Source of the DNA: Promethearchaeota archaeon
GTDB taxonomy: Archaea > Asgardarchaeota > Lokiarchaeia > Sigyniarchaeales > SOKP01
Assembly: GCA_019894975.1 (NCBI GenBank)
Contig: JAGXNO010000015.1
Coordinates: 1 to 64,000 of the forward strand
Direction: 5' to 3'
Length of the DNA stretch: 64,000 nt
This document shows positions 8,976 to 18,707 of this stretch, in pieces. The notes beneath the pieces were generated by a model. It saw only the letters and a list, made by a program, of their open reading frames with translations. It was not told the origin of the DNA and searched no databases. Position numbers and translations under genes: made by a program. The stretch's first letter is position 1. Every line of letters begins with the position of its first letter.

Positions 8976-10364
8976 TTATTTACTAATTGAGTAAATTTTA
9001 GGAACATCTTCACCTGCTTCCTTCATTTTTCTCTTTAAAATATCTGCTAATCCTTTTCTTACATCTTCAAAGTTAGGATCTTCCACGAGATTATTTTTCT
9101 CATATACGTCATTCTCCAGATCATAAAGGAATTCTTCATTGTAAATATCGCTTTTTGAATACAGATAGCCGTCCCAAGGCTCGTTTCGTTTAGGTGCAAC
9201 TACAGAATACTTCCATTTTTTTGTTCGGATTGCTCTGCCAACTTGATTTTCACTAATCTGAATAAAAATTTCTTGAGGCCAATCTTTTTTATTGTCACTA
9301 TCGTTATCCAATAATTTCTGAAGAGCATTTCCTCTCATAAAATTTGGTATTTCTATCCCTGCTACTTTTAATAGCGTTGGGGGTAAATCTATCAAGCTTA
9401 CTAACTCACTGATTACTCTACCTCCATTAAAATCTAGTCCTTTGATTACTAAAGGAATTCTAATAGATGATTCATGGCAAGATCGTTTGTATTCTCTATT
9501 GCGAGTCCTAAAATGGCACCCATGATCGCTAGTAAAAAATATCGTTGAATTTTCATATATTCCTAATCTTTTTAGGGTAGCAATTATCCTCCCAAGGTTC
9601 ATATCAATTGAATGGCAACATCCTAAATAATCCGCGAAAAACTCTTCCCAATCACCTTCTGTATCCTGTAAATCCCCAGGAATTCTGAAATCTTTAAATT
9701 TTTCCTTGCTTCCTGTGGGTCCTTCTATTGCATTGTGATCATTTTGGTGATGTGGTTCTAAAAATGATATAAATAAAAATAATGGCTTTTGTACATTACG
9801 AGACTCTAAATAGTCCAGTATAAAGTCTGTTTGACAATCAACTCTATAGCCATTAAATTCTCTTTTATTGCCATCCCCGTCAAAAAAATGTCCATTATAG
9901 GCGTGTGAAGTGTGTTCGAGTGCATCGGATGCAAGCCAATAATCTTTATACCCTCCTCTGTATTCAGGGGGGATAGATCTCCTTCGAAAATCCTGTTTTT
10001 CTAATGAAATATCGTCAGATTTCCCAAGTGTACTTGCGAGATGCCATTTTCCTATATAAGCTACATCATAACCATTTTTAGAAAAATAGTTTGCTATGTT
10101 TTGGTCACTTATTGGGAGTCCAATCGCATTTCTGAAACATCCTAATTCAGTAGGATATTTTCCTGATTGGAGTATTGCTCTTGCTGGACCACAAACAGGT
10201 TGATTAGTGAAAGTATATTCAAAACAAACTCCTTCCTTGGCTATTCCATCAAGGTTAGGTGTAATATTCAAATCTTGGCCATAGCAACCAACTGTATCGT
10301 ATCTTTGCTGGTCCGTTAAAATGAAGATAACATTCGGTTTTGTTTTTGCCGTGTTATATCTCAA
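8976..10364 (-). CDS. Type I sulfatase (arylsulfatase family)
   Basis: The 462-residue protein opens with NVIFILTDQQRYD (metal-binding Asp of the alkaline phosphatase superfamily), followed by PVCGPARAIL. This is the C-x-P-x-R sulfatase signature with Cys58, which must be oxidised to formylglycine. Later come KWHL (active-site Lys/His), FTSDHG (metal Asp/His) and a C-terminal substrate domain. No signal peptide is visible, suggesting a cytoplasmic enzyme unless a start was missed. Such enzymes release sulfate from sulfated sugars or aryl sulfates. No maturase (anSME or FGE) or sulfated-glycan gene is next to it, so the substrate is unknown. Confidence 0.9.
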   Translation of the reverse strand: MRYNTAKTKPNVIFILTDQQRYDTVGCYGQDLNITPNLDGIAKEGVCFEYTFTNQPVCGPARAILQSGKYPTELGCFRNAIGLPISDQNIANYFSKNGYDVAYIGKWHLASTLGKSDDISLEKQDFRRRSIPPEYRGGYKDYWLASDALEHTSHAYNGHFFDGDGNKREFNGYRVDCQTDFILDYLESRNVQKPLFLFISFLEPHHQNDHNAIEGPTGSKEKFKDFRIPGDLQDTEGDWEEFFADYLGCCHSIDMNLGRIIATLKRLGIYENSTIFFTSDHGCHFRTRNREYKRSCHESSIRIPLVIKGLDFNGGRVISELVSLIDLPPTLLKVAGIEIPNFMRGNALQKLLDNDSDNKKDWPQEIFIQISENQVGRAIRTKKWKYSVVAPKRNEPWDGYLYSKSDIYNEEFLYDLENDVYEKNNLVEDPNFEDVRKGLADILKRKMKEAGEDVPKIYSISK

Positions 10365-10500
10365 TCCTCTTAATTTACTATAATATTTTTATTATTTTTA
10401 CTATATCTAATTTTCTATTGTGAGTTCATTGATTCTCATCTTGAGTTGATTATTGATAACCCGAAATAATATTAATTAAAATAAATTCTTCTCTCCTAGA

Positions 10501-11283
10501 ATGGAACTATTTTCAATTAAGCTTCCCCTTATCAAAGAGAATGATGATTTATTAAATATTATTTTTGAAAGTATCTCTAAACAAGGGAAATCTTTAAAGG
10601 AAGGAGATATAATAGTTATAGCCGAAAAGGTTATAGCTACGTCACAAGGAAGAGTAGTTAACTTGTCTGATGTCACTCATGTTTCGGAAAAAGCAAAAGA
10701 AATGGCGAAAGAATATGATATGGATGTACGATTTGTGCAATTAATATTACAGGAAGCATCAATGATACTAGGGGGAATGAAGCATGTAATTTTAGCCCAA
10801 GTGAATGATTTTTTAATAGCCAATGCGGGAATAGATCAATCAAACGCGGGACCAAATAAAGTTGTTTTACTCCCCAAAGATCTCCACAAAGTTGCTTGGG
10901 GATATTGGAAGAAATTAAAAAAAGAGTTTGGATTAAATAATCTTGGAGTAATTATCTCAGATTCAAGGGTCCAACCATTGAGAAAAGGGACTATTGGAAT
11001 TGCTATTGCAACAGCGGGATTTGAACCCATTGAAGATTTACGAGGCCATCATGATCTTTTTAATCGTCCTATGGAAATTACAATGAGAGCAATAGCAGAT
11101 GATCTCACGAGTGCTGCTCAATTTCTTCTAAGTGAAGCGGATCAACAAACGCCTGTTGTAGTAATTAGAGAGAGTAATGTTGAGTTCACAGAAAATCCTC
11201 AGTTAACTCCTGAAATGGCTCCAGAAGAGTGCCTTTATATGAATATCTTTTCTAAATATCTTTTAAGAAATCAGGATAAATAA
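10501..11283 (+). CDS. cofE: Coenzyme F420:L-glutamate ligase
   Basis: The 260-residue protein fits CofE in full. Motifs include GDIIVIAEKVIATSQGR, NAGIDQSNAG, VIISDSR and GTIGIAIATAGF, the characteristic blocks of the F420-0/F420-1 gamma-glutamyl ligase. It adds one or two glutamates to F420-0 using GTP and a metal ion. This implies the cell makes the deazaflavin cofactor F420, used by archaeal hydride-transfer enzymes. It is monocistronic, divergent from the sulfatase, and convergent with the membrane protein that follows 8 bp later. No other cof gene is in the window. Confidence 0.93.
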   Translation: MELFSIKLPLIKENDDLLNIIFESISKQGKSLKEGDIIVIAEKVIATSQGRVVNLSDVTHVSEKAKEMAKEYDMDVRFVQLILQEASMILGGMKHVILAQVNDFLIANAGIDQSNAGPNKVVLLPKDLHKVAWGYWKKLKKEFGLNNLGVIISDSRVQPLRKGTIGIAIATAGFEPIEDLRGHHDLFNRPMEITMRAIADDLTSAAQFLLSEADQQTPVVVIRESNVEFTENPQLTPEMAPEECLYMNIFSKYLLRNQDK

Positions 11284-11290
11284 AAAAAAA

Positions 11291-11761
11291 TTACTTTTTT
11301 ATAGATTTTGGGGTCATTTGAGCATCATTTCTTTCTCTTATTTTACTGCCTATAAATCCTCCTAGTGCTCCACACAAAATGGAAGGAATTACATATACCA
11401 CAGTAAAAAATTCCACAAAAAATCCGAGAAAACCAGAAGGTGAAAATATACCAAAAATTAACCAACTCAAAGTAATCCCTGCTGCCCCGCCTAAAGGTCC
11501 ACGTTTAACTATCGTATTAAAATAACCTGCAGCGATACCAAAAGCAACACCTAAAATATAAGCGAGAAAGAAATAAAAGGATACTGTAGAGAGTAAAAAT
11601 AATGAATTCAAGAGCCCGGAAATGAAAATTCCACCAAGAAAACTTTCGTCTTGGAATTTTTTGTGAGCCAAAAATACAAGGTAACCATATATTACTATAC
11701 AGGCGATAAAAATAGCCAACCCAGATACAAATAAAACTCCATTTAAAATCATATTTATCAC
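11291..11761 (-). CDS. Small polytopic membrane protein, unknown
   Basis: A 156-residue protein with four strongly hydrophobic stretches (about residues 5-28, 45-75, 88-112 and 115-140). Glycine-rich turns occur in the middle (GVAFGIAAGYFN, GGAAG). It ends with a short basic tail. No enzymatic motif and no family that I recognise. An A-run on the plus strand just downstream of its stop (11283-11291) would be a U-run in its transcript and may terminate it. Confidence 0.65.
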   Translation of the reverse strand: MINMILNGVLFVSGLAIFIACIVIYGYLVFLAHKKFQDESFLGGIFISGLLNSLFLLSTVSFYFFLAYILGVAFGIAAGYFNTIVKRGPLGGAAGITLSWLIFGIFSPSGFLGFFVEFFTVVYVIPSILCGALGGFIGSKIRERNDAQMTPKSIKK

Positions 11762-11874
11762 ATATTTGAATAAAGCAATAACTGTAAAATTTAGAATTGT
11801 AGAACATTTTTTAAATTTAATCGTTAAACTTTTTTGAAATCCACAATATTTATGGATATTCTAATGTTGAAAGT

Positions 11875-13188
11875 ATGAATAGGAAAATGAAGGAACTTAA
11901 ATATTTAACAATAAAAGAAGCAGTGGAGAAGGGTGATACTGAAGTAAATTTGAGAGGGTGGGTTTATCGTGAGCGAAAATCAAATAAATTCATATTTATT
12001 GTATTAAGAGACGGATCAGATATAATACAATGCGTTATACCAAAAAGTAAAAATCCAAAACTCTTTGAAATAGCTGAAACATTAACGATTGAATCCTCAA
12101 TTCAAATCTCAGGAACACTTAAGGAAGATGATAGAGCCCCTACGGGTTATGAAGTCTCTGTAGACAATTTGGAGATCGTACAAATAGCTGAACCTTTTCC
12201 AATTACAGAATATCAGTCTCCAGAATTGTTATATGATAATAGACATTTATGGTTACGTTCACGGAAATTGAATGCAATCTTAAAGATACGCCACACAATT
12301 GTAGGAGCAATTCATAAATTTTTTAGAGATCATGGGTATTATGAATTCGATGCTCCTATCTTCCAACCTAGCATGTCGGAAGGAGGTTCTACATTATTTG
12401 AAGTTAAGTATTACAAAGATAAAGTCTATTTAAGCCAATCTTGGCAACTTTATGCTGAAGCGGGGATTTTTAGTTTGGGTAAAATTTATAATATGGGTCC
12501 TACGTTTAGAGCTGAAAAATCTAAGACTTCTAGACATTTATCGGAGTTTTGGATGGCAGAAATGGAAGCTGCTTGGATGGAACTTGATGAAGTAACTGAA
12601 GTTGCAAAAGATGAGATAAGATTTATAATTCAAGAAGTATTAAAAGATAATCGAAAGGAACTTGAGGTTTTAGAAAGAGATATTAGTTTGTTGGAAAAAT
12701 ATGAAAAAGCAGAATATCCAACTATTAAGTATTCAGAAGTTTTAGATATTCTTAATAAGAAATATGATATGAAAGTACCTTGGGGTAAAGATTTAAGAAC
12801 TAATGAGGAAGCAAAGATAGCAGAACATTACAAGGTTCCGGTGGTTGTCACTCATTACCCTACAGAAATCATGGGTTTTTATAAACCACCTAGTACAGAA
12901 AATCCGCAAGAAGCATTATGTTTTGATATGTTAGCTCCTGAAGGATATTGCGAAATTATTGGAGGGTCAGAAAGGAGCCTTCAAGTTGAAAATATGAAGG
13001 AAAGATTAAGAGCTGAAGGAGAAAATCCAGAAACATACTCATGGTATTTTGATTTAAGACGCTATGGCAGTGTTCCCCATTCAGGTTATGGAGTAGGAGT
13101 TGAAAGAGTTATTTCTTGGATCTGTGGTTTAGATAATATTAAAGATGCAATCCCGTTCCCGAGAACTATGCTGAGGAAATCACCATGA
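11875..13188 (+). CDS. asnS: Asparaginyl-tRNA synthetase
   Basis: The 437-residue class IIb synthetase has an N-terminal OB-fold anticodon domain (VNLRGWVYRERKS, residues about 20-110). Its catalytic domain carries motif 2 (TFRAEKSKTSRHLSEFW) and motif 3 (GYGVGVERVISWICG). Features such as SEFWMAEMEAAW, GEIIGGS-like CEIIGGSERS and DLRRYGSVPHSG match AsnRS rather than AspRS. Because the anticodon domain is present it is not the anticodon-domain-less archaeal asparagine synthetase paralogue. ATG at 11875 is used; a second in-frame ATG follows four codons later. It is followed by gatA and gatB in the same direction. Confidence 0.85.
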   Translation: MNRKMKELKYLTIKEAVEKGDTEVNLRGWVYRERKSNKFIFIVLRDGSDIIQCVIPKSKNPKLFEIAETLTIESSIQISGTLKEDDRAPTGYEVSVDNLEIVQIAEPFPITEYQSPELLYDNRHLWLRSRKLNAILKIRHTIVGAIHKFFRDHGYYEFDAPIFQPSMSEGGSTLFEVKYYKDKVYLSQSWQLYAEAGIFSLGKIYNMGPTFRAEKSKTSRHLSEFWMAEMEAAWMELDEVTEVAKDEIRFIIQEVLKDNRKELEVLERDISLLEKYEKAEYPTIKYSEVLDILNKKYDMKVPWGKDLRTNEEAKIAEHYKVPVVVTHYPTEIMGFYKPPSTENPQEALCFDMLAPEGYCEIIGGSERSLQVENMKERLRAEGENPETYSWYFDLRRYGSVPHSGYGVGVERVISWICGLDNIKDAIPFPRTMLRKSP

Positions 13189-13266
13189 GAAATTAAATCT
13201 TATTCTACAAAATAAGAGTTATTAAGATCCTTTTCCTTAATTATTTAAAAGTGTGGTTTATTGCAA

Positions 13267-14748
13267 ATGGAATTCTATGAATACATGGCCTATGAACTAA
13301 TTGAAAAGATAAAAACTAAAGAATTTACAATAGAAGAAGTCATTCAGAAATCTTTTCAACGAATAGAAGAAACGGAGAAAAAACTGCATTCTTTTGTTCA
13401 TTTACACAAAACTGAAGCTTTAGATAAAGCAAAAAAATTAGATAATAACTTAAGAGAAGGGAAATCTATAGGAAAGCTTTATGGATTACCTTTTGGTATA
13501 AAAGACCTCATTTGTGTTAAGAACAGTCCTACTACCTGCGGATCCAAAATTTTAGAAGGATATCTTCCTCCTTACAACGCAACGGTTATAGAACATCTAA
13601 TTGAAAAGGAAGGAGCCATATGTTTAGGACGTACAAATATGGACGAATTTGCAATGGGTTCATCTACAGAAAACAGTTCCTATGGTCCAACGTATAACCC
13701 GTGGGATATTGAATGTGTTCCAGGAGGCTCAAGTGGAGGATCGGCTACATGTGTAGCATCAGGTCAAACCTCAGTCTCATTAGGGACAGATACTGGGGGG
13801 AGTATTAGGTGCCCCGCTTCATATTGTGGGGTAGTGGGATTAAAGCCTACATATGGGCGGGTATCTAGATATGGGTTAGTCTCATATGCAAATTCATTAG
13901 ATCAAATTGGACCTTTATCTCGATGTGTATACGACTCAGCTATGATACTGGAAATAATCGCAGGACATGATCCTTTAGACTCTACAACAGCAGATATTAA
14001 AGTTGATAACTACACCCAAGAACTTAAAAATTCATTAGAAAATAAAGTTCTTGGTGTTCCTAAAGAATTTTTTGGTGAAGGATTAGAAAAAGATGTAAAG
14101 GATAGAGTAACAAGGGCAATTAAGAAACTAGATAGTCTGGGAGCTAAGACCATAGAGATTTCATTTCCCCATTTAGAATATGCTATTCCCACTTATTATT
14201 TAATTGCTATGAGTGAGGCAAGTTCGAATTTAGCTAGGTATGACGGATTGAGATATGGTGAGATGAGTGATGATCTTAGTGGGGATATTTATGAAGTTTA
14301 TAGTAGAACTCGAGCAGAAAAATTTGGATCTGAAGTGAGGAGAAGAATTATCTTAGGAAGTTATGCACTTTCTGCAGGATATTATGATATGTTTTATATC
14401 AAAGCGTTGAAGGTAAGAACTCTAATTAAAAATGATTTTCAAGAAGCATTTAAACACTGCGAAGCAATATTATGTCCCACAATGCCTACAACTGCATTTA
14501 AAATTGGTGAATTAGTAGATGATCCTTTAAAAATGTATTTAATGGATATACTAACCTGTCCAGTTAATTTAGCGGGTTTACCTGCTCTTTCAATCCCATG
14601 CGGTTTTGACACAAATAACCTTCCAATTGGATTTCAGATTATTGGAAATTATTTTGATGAAAAATCCATACTTAATATCGGTTACCTACTTGAACAAGAA
14701 CTGAATCTATATAGAAAAATGGCTCCAATCATGAACAGAGGGATTTAA
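13267..14748 (+). CDS. gatA: Glutamyl-/aspartyl-tRNA amidotransferase subunit A
   Basis: The protein has about 493 residues. The amidase signature is complete: Lys in GIKDLI, GGSSGGSATC, and the nucleophile serine region GTDTGGSIRCPAS, giving the Ser-cis-Ser-Lys triad. GatA hydrolyses glutamine and passes ammonia to GatB. I prefer ATG at 13267; an in-frame TTG lies two codons earlier. gatB starts 1 bp after the stop, a tightly coupled pair. No gatC-sized ORF is adjacent, so GatC must be encoded elsewhere if the enzyme is GatCAB. Confidence 0.95.
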   Translation: MEFYEYMAYELIEKIKTKEFTIEEVIQKSFQRIEETEKKLHSFVHLHKTEALDKAKKLDNNLREGKSIGKLYGLPFGIKDLICVKNSPTTCGSKILEGYLPPYNATVIEHLIEKEGAICLGRTNMDEFAMGSSTENSSYGPTYNPWDIECVPGGSSGGSATCVASGQTSVSLGTDTGGSIRCPASYCGVVGLKPTYGRVSRYGLVSYANSLDQIGPLSRCVYDSAMILEIIAGHDPLDSTTADIKVDNYTQELKNSLENKVLGVPKEFFGEGLEKDVKDRVTRAIKKLDSLGAKTIEISFPHLEYAIPTYYLIAMSEASSNLARYDGLRYGEMSDDLSGDIYEVYSRTRAEKFGSEVRRRIILGSYALSAGYYDMFYIKALKVRTLIKNDFQEAFKHCEAILCPTMPTTAFKIGELVDDPLKMYLMDILTCPVNLAGLPALSIPCGFDTNNLPIGFQIIGNYFDEKSILNIGYLLEQELNLYRKMAPIMNRGI

Positions 14749-14749
14749 T

Positions 14750-16210
14750 TTGAGTTCGAACTATGAAGATGTGATAATTGGATTAGAAGTCCATATTCAA
14801 CTTACTAGTTTAAAAACAAAGTTGTTTTGTGCTTGTAATGCTGATTATCGTGGTGCGGAACCAAATTCGTATAATTGTCCAATCTGTTTAGGGTTACCAG
14901 GTTCATTACCTGTTATAAATAAAAAAGCTATAGAGTATGCTACTAAACTTGCATTAGCATTAGATTGTAATCTAAACAGCATAAGTTATTTTTTTCGAAA
15001 GAATTATTTTTATTGCGATTTACCGAAAGGTTTTCAAATCACTCAATTTCACAAGTCTGGTGGAAAAGCTTTCGCAGATGGGGGAATAATTACTATTAAA
15101 ACTAATGGTGCTAAGAAGGCGATAAAGCTAAATAGAATACATTTAGAGGAGGATCCTGCAAGGTTAGTACATAAGGGAAGTATCGCTACGTCCCCTTTTA
15201 CTTTAGTAGATTATAACCGATCTGGCGTATGTCTTATTGAAATCGTGTCAGAACCAGTAATAAATTCTCCTGAAGAAGCAAGAGAATTTCTAAAACAATT
15301 AAAATCAATCGTTCAGTATACAGGTATATCAAATTTAGATTTAACTGGGGCTGCTCGAGTTGATGCGAACATATCAATAAGAGGACATGAACGAAGTGAA
15401 GTGAAAAATATTAGTAGTTTTAGAGAAGTAGAACGTGCCTTGAAGTGGGAAATTCAACGACAAAGAAATCAGTTAAAGAGAGGGAAAATTTTAACTCAAG
15501 AAACTAGACATTGGGATGACAAAAGGAGGATTACAATTTCTCTAAGAACAAAAGAATTTGAAGCAGATTATCGATATTTTCCAGAACAGGATTTAGTTCC
15601 AATAAGAATCGATGATGATTTTATCAAAAAAGTTAAAGATATATTACCAGAAATGCCCCTCGAGAGAGCAGTAAGACTTCACAGAGATTATAATTTATCA
15701 GAATTTGACTCAGAAAATTTAGTTCTAGATAAAGATATAGCTGATTTCTATGAAGACGGAGTAAATTCTGACCCTTCATTCGGTCCGAATGAGTATAAAC
15801 AATTTTGTAATTGGTTGATGAACGATATATTGCGACATTTAAAAGAACAAAATAAGACAATAAAAGAAACAGAAATTCACATCAAACAGGTAGTTGACTT
15901 AATAAACGGTATTAAGGAAGGAAAGATTACCACTAAAATAGCGAAGACATTTATAAGTGAAATGATGAATGGCTCTTCAATTTCTAAGATTATTGAGAAG
16001 AATGGTAAAAAGAGAATTTCTAATGAAGAAATTATTGAAAAATATTGCAAAGAGGTAATCCAAGAGAACCCGAAAATCCTTGAAGATTATCATAAGAATC
16101 CAAAAGCAATAGAAGCTTTAATAGGCCGAGTTATGGGAAAAACCAAAGGTCAAGCCGCCCCTGAAATTACTAGGGAAATAATGGTTGAGCTCCTAAAAAC
16201 ATTGGGGTAA
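14750..16210 (+). CDS. gatB: Aspartyl-/glutamyl-tRNA amidotransferase subunit B
   Basis: The 486-residue protein starts at TTG immediately after gatA. Signatures are IIGLEVHIQL, the zinc-binding CACN...CPIC pair (residues about 27-48), FRKNYFYCDLPKGFQITQ, HLEEDPA and DYNRSGVCLIEIVSEP. The C-terminal helical and YqeY-like tail ends with GRVMGKTKGQAAPE, which binds the tRNA elbow. It phosphorylates the misacylated tRNA and amidates Asp or Glu. Presence of AsnRS directly upstream makes the Asn-tRNA route look redundant, so its in vivo substrate is an open question. Confidence 0.95.
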   Translation: MSSNYEDVIIGLEVHIQLTSLKTKLFCACNADYRGAEPNSYNCPICLGLPGSLPVINKKAIEYATKLALALDCNLNSISYFFRKNYFYCDLPKGFQITQFHKSGGKAFADGGIITIKTNGAKKAIKLNRIHLEEDPARLVHKGSIATSPFTLVDYNRSGVCLIEIVSEPVINSPEEAREFLKQLKSIVQYTGISNLDLTGAARVDANISIRGHERSEVKNISSFREVERALKWEIQRQRNQLKRGKILTQETRHWDDKRRITISLRTKEFEADYRYFPEQDLVPIRIDDDFIKKVKDILPEMPLERAVRLHRDYNLSEFDSENLVLDKDIADFYEDGVNSDPSFGPNEYKQFCNWLMNDILRHLKEQNKTIKETEIHIKQVVDLINGIKEGKITTKIAKTFISEMMNGSSISKIIEKNGKKRISNEEIIEKYCKEVIQENPKILEDYHKNPKAIEALIGRVMGKTKGQAAPEITREIMVELLKTLG

Positions 16211-16247
16211 TGGAGTAAGCAAAAATTATTAAAAAAAGAGAAAAAAA

Positions 16248-16601
16248 TTATAACCATTTTCTAAGTTCTGTACTAGCAGCATCCAATTTTAGGTTGATAA
16301 TTCCTAATTTAGCTTCCTTTGTAGTGATAATCGTAAGGATATTTCCCTCAATTTCGCTGAAAAGTATTTTTCCCTTCTCAGACTCTATTATTGCGCTGAA
16401 GAATTGACCTTGTTCTAATTCCTTGGTTGCTCTTTGACTTGCTTTTAAGATTAAGGTTACCATAGCTGCTACTGCCTCTGGATCTACCCATCCGGGTAAT
16501 GCGCTACCTCTAATTAAACCAAATTTCTCAATTACAGCGGCACCATGAACTCCTTTAATCGCCTTTAGAGAATCAAGCACTTGTATTATTCTTTCACTCA
16601 T
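16248..16601 (-). CDS. Roadblock/LC7 domain protein
   Basis: A 117-residue single-domain protein with the Roadblock/LC7 arrangement. It has helix 1 (RIIQVLDSLKAIKGVHGAAVIEK), strands carrying GLIRGSALPG, a long central helix (EAVAAMVTLILKASQRATKEL), then paired strands (FSAIIESEKGKILFSEIEG, LTIITTKEAKLGIINLKL) and a last helix ending RKWL. Roadblock proteins dimerise and regulate small Ras-like GTPases (MglB, Ragulator, dynein light chain); Asgard genomes encode many. No GTPase is adjacent. It is convergent with gatB. Confidence 0.8.
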   Translation of the reverse strand: MSERIIQVLDSLKAIKGVHGAAVIEKFGLIRGSALPGWVDPEAVAAMVTLILKASQRATKELEQGQFFSAIIESEKGKILFSEIEGNILTIITTKEAKLGIINLKLDAASTELRKWL

Positions 16602-16803
16602 CTAACTCATTCCAATTTTAATGTAGCGAGATTATAAATTCTATAATTATTATGTAAGGTGTACTTATATATAAGTATAAAAATCTTAATTAAAAAAGCT
16701 ATTTATCATTTTTTAAATTATTGGGGTTTCAATTAAGGATTAAGCATAAGTAACCATATTAAGATATTTATTTTATCAGAAGGGAAGTAATAGTCCAATT
16801 GCT

Positions 16804-17052
16804 ATGAAAATTGCTAAAGTGGTGGCCGTTGCGGCAGTCACTACTATTGTTTCAGCTGCTTTGACTCCCGCAGTAGGTATTATTGCCGAAGAATTAGTAG
16901 GGGGAGGAACAATTGGGGGAAATGTCTTAGCTCAAACTGCGGATGCAGCAACACAGGGGCTTAAAAATCTTGTAGATCCAATAAAAATTGTTAAAATGGG
17001 AGTTTCAAAAATAATAACAAAAGGTAAAGATCTCCCTGGTGCTAACAGATGA
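16804..17052 (+). CDS. Small protein with hydrophobic N-terminus, unknown
   Basis: An 82-residue protein. The first 27 residues (KIAKVVAVAAVTTIVSAALT) resemble a signal peptide or membrane anchor with an early lysine. The rest is glycine/alanine rich with a basic C-terminus (KIITKGKDLPG). A purine-rich stretch (gaagggaagtaa) lies 10-20 nt before the ATG. No family recognised. It may form a unit with the membrane protein that follows 77 bp later. Confidence 0.55.
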   Translation: MKIAKVVAVAAVTTIVSAALTPAVGIIAEELVGGGTIGGNVLAQTADAATQGLKNLVDPIKIVKMGVSKIITKGKDLPGANR

Positions 17053-17129
17053 TATAAAAAATAGTAATATACTTAACATATTCTTTTTTCATTTTCTTAT
17101 TATAATCAATCAGTCAACAACAACATTAA

Positions 17130-17639
17130 GTGATACATATTTCTTTGGTTAAAATTGTTAAAGAAAGGAATGTTAGCTGGGGTATAACAATTTCCACAAT
17201 ACTTACTTCTGTAGCTTATGTAATAATCTCGATTATTTCTATAATTATAGGAAAATATCTTTATTACGGCACGGTGCTCTTTGCCGATCTGCAATTTCTT
17301 TTAGGTTCTATTATTGGTGTGGTATATTGTTTAGGAAATCTCCAACGTGATCAACCATTTTTGAAATATGGAATAATTGTGGGGATATTGGGAGGATTAT
17401 TTTCTTCCGTATTCATAAGCTTATATCAAACTGTTTTGTTAGCAATAACAGGAGGGGAAACAAATATTTTTATTTTCTTCCTATATCTTGGGTTCACACT
17501 TCTTTCTGGGATTGTAATCGGATTATTAACAGGAGCAATTTTAGGAACGATTTACATATATAAAGATATGAAAAAATACGATATTAAGGAAGATGAACAC
17601 CTCGATGATGATTTTTTTAAGGATTTAATCGATAAATGA
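17130..17639 (+). CDS. Polytopic membrane protein, unknown
   Basis: About 169 residues from a GTG start; the real start may be a few codons later because no ATG occurs near it. Four membrane segments are apparent (about residues 20-45, 50-70, 78-105 and 115-145), rich in Ile, Gly and Leu, with an acidic, highly charged tail (EDEHLDDDFFKDLIDK). No motif for transport or catalysis. It is convergent with the SDR gene. Confidence 0.6.
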   Translation: MIHISLVKIVKERNVSWGITISTILTSVAYVIISIISIIIGKYLYYGTVLFADLQFLLGSIIGVVYCLGNLQRDQPFLKYGIIVGILGGLFSSVFISLYQTVLLAITGGETNIFIFFLYLGFTLLSGIVIGLLTGAILGTIYIYKDMKKYDIKEDEHLDDDFFKDLIDK

Positions 17640-17660
17640 GTTTTGGATATTGGCTCATTA

Positions 17661-17672
17661 ATAAAAAAAAAG
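17661..17672 (-). terminator. Oligo-U terminator after the SDR gene
   Basis: A run of nine A on the plus strand (U-run in the minus-strand transcript) lies about 15-25 nt past the SDR stop codon, in a convergent gap. Oligo-U tracts are the usual archaeal termination signal and are read by aCPSF1, which this window also encodes. Confidence 0.45.
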
Positions 17673-17686
17673 AAGTAATAAGTAGA

Positions 17687-18625
17687 TTACATTAAAGCCG
17701 CTAAAGAAGACATTAATGTTTCCTTTTTAGGTTTTCCTTTTAACAATTCTTGCTCAACGCGCTCAGCTAGAATCTGAGGTGTGAATTTCTCACCATTATT
17801 GTCTATTTGTTTATATGTAGTCCATCCTATTAGTGAAAAAACACGATCTCCCACAGTTCTAAACACTTCCCCGTTGATTTTTGCAGCTTTATCTGAGGCT
17901 AAGAAAGCGACTAATGGAGCAACATTAGCAGGATCGAAGATATCAAATCCTTTCTTATCCTTCATTTTCATTGTATCTACCATCGTAGGTGTTGCGTCTG
18001 TGGTGAGTCTTGTTCTAGCAACAGGGACGATGCAATTTACAGTAGCATATTTTTTTAATTCCATAGAGGCTATATTTGTAAAAGCAGCAATACCTGCTTT
18101 CGCAGCACCATAGTTGGCTTGCCCTACGTTTCCCAACAAACCTGCATCAGATGCGGTATTAATAATCCGCCCAAAAGCACCTAAATCTGGATTAGCCTTT
18201 CCTTGTTCTCTAAAATATGCTGAAGCGTGTCTTGTTAAATTAAAAGTTCCTTTTAAATGTACAGCCATAATCGCATCCCATTCAGCTTCGGTCATATTGA
18301 ATAACATGCGATCCCTAAGAATACCTGCATTGTTCACTAAAATATCTAACCTACCTAACTCAGAAACAGCTTGATCGATCATAGCTTTAGCGGCATTAAA
18401 ATCGGTGACAGAATTATAATTTGCTACTGCTTTTACACCCATTTTCTTAACTTCTTCTACAACCTCATCAGCTACTTTTGATTCTGATCCTGTTCCATCA
18501 TGAAATGCACCTAGATCGTTTATAAGTAAATTACATCCCTCTTTAGCCATAATCAAGGCTTCTTCTCGTCCTAAACCACGACCAGCGCCAGTGATTATTG
18601 CTACTTTTCCATCTAACATTCCCAT
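17687..18625 (-). CDS. SDR dehydrogenase, MFE-2-like 3-hydroxyacyl-CoA dehydrogenase type
   Basis: The 312-residue Rossmann-fold SDR has TGAGRGLGRE for nucleotide binding, NNAGILRD, an active-site Ser in INTASDAG, and YGAAK (Tyr and Lys). The long extension with INDLGAFHDGTGS after beta-2 is typical of the hydroxyacyl-CoA dehydrogenase domain of multifunctional enzyme 2 (17-beta-HSD4) and its bacterial FabG-like relatives. It would oxidise 3-hydroxyacyl-CoA with NAD+. It is a single gene, about 3.3 kb from the MenB-like/3HCDH pair, which could belong to the same acyl-CoA pathway. Confidence 0.82.
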   Translation of the reverse strand: MGMLDGKVAIITGAGRGLGREEALIMAKEGCNLLINDLGAFHDGTGSESKVADEVVEEVKKMGVKAVANYNSVTDFNAAKAMIDQAVSELGRLDILVNNAGILRDRMLFNMTEAEWDAIMAVHLKGTFNLTRHASAYFREQGKANPDLGAFGRIINTASDAGLLGNVGQANYGAAKAGIAAFTNIASMELKKYATVNCIVPVARTRLTTDATPTMVDTMKMKDKKGFDIFDPANVAPLVAFLASDKAAKINGEVFRTVGDRVFSLIGWTTYKQIDNNGEKFTPQILAERVEQELLKGKPKKETLMSSLAALM

Positions 18626-18707
18626 ATCTTATCACATACAATTGGTTTATAATTAATTTTAATATAATAAATTGAATTGCAAGTTTAAAAAATTTTAAGG
18701 ATTTTAT

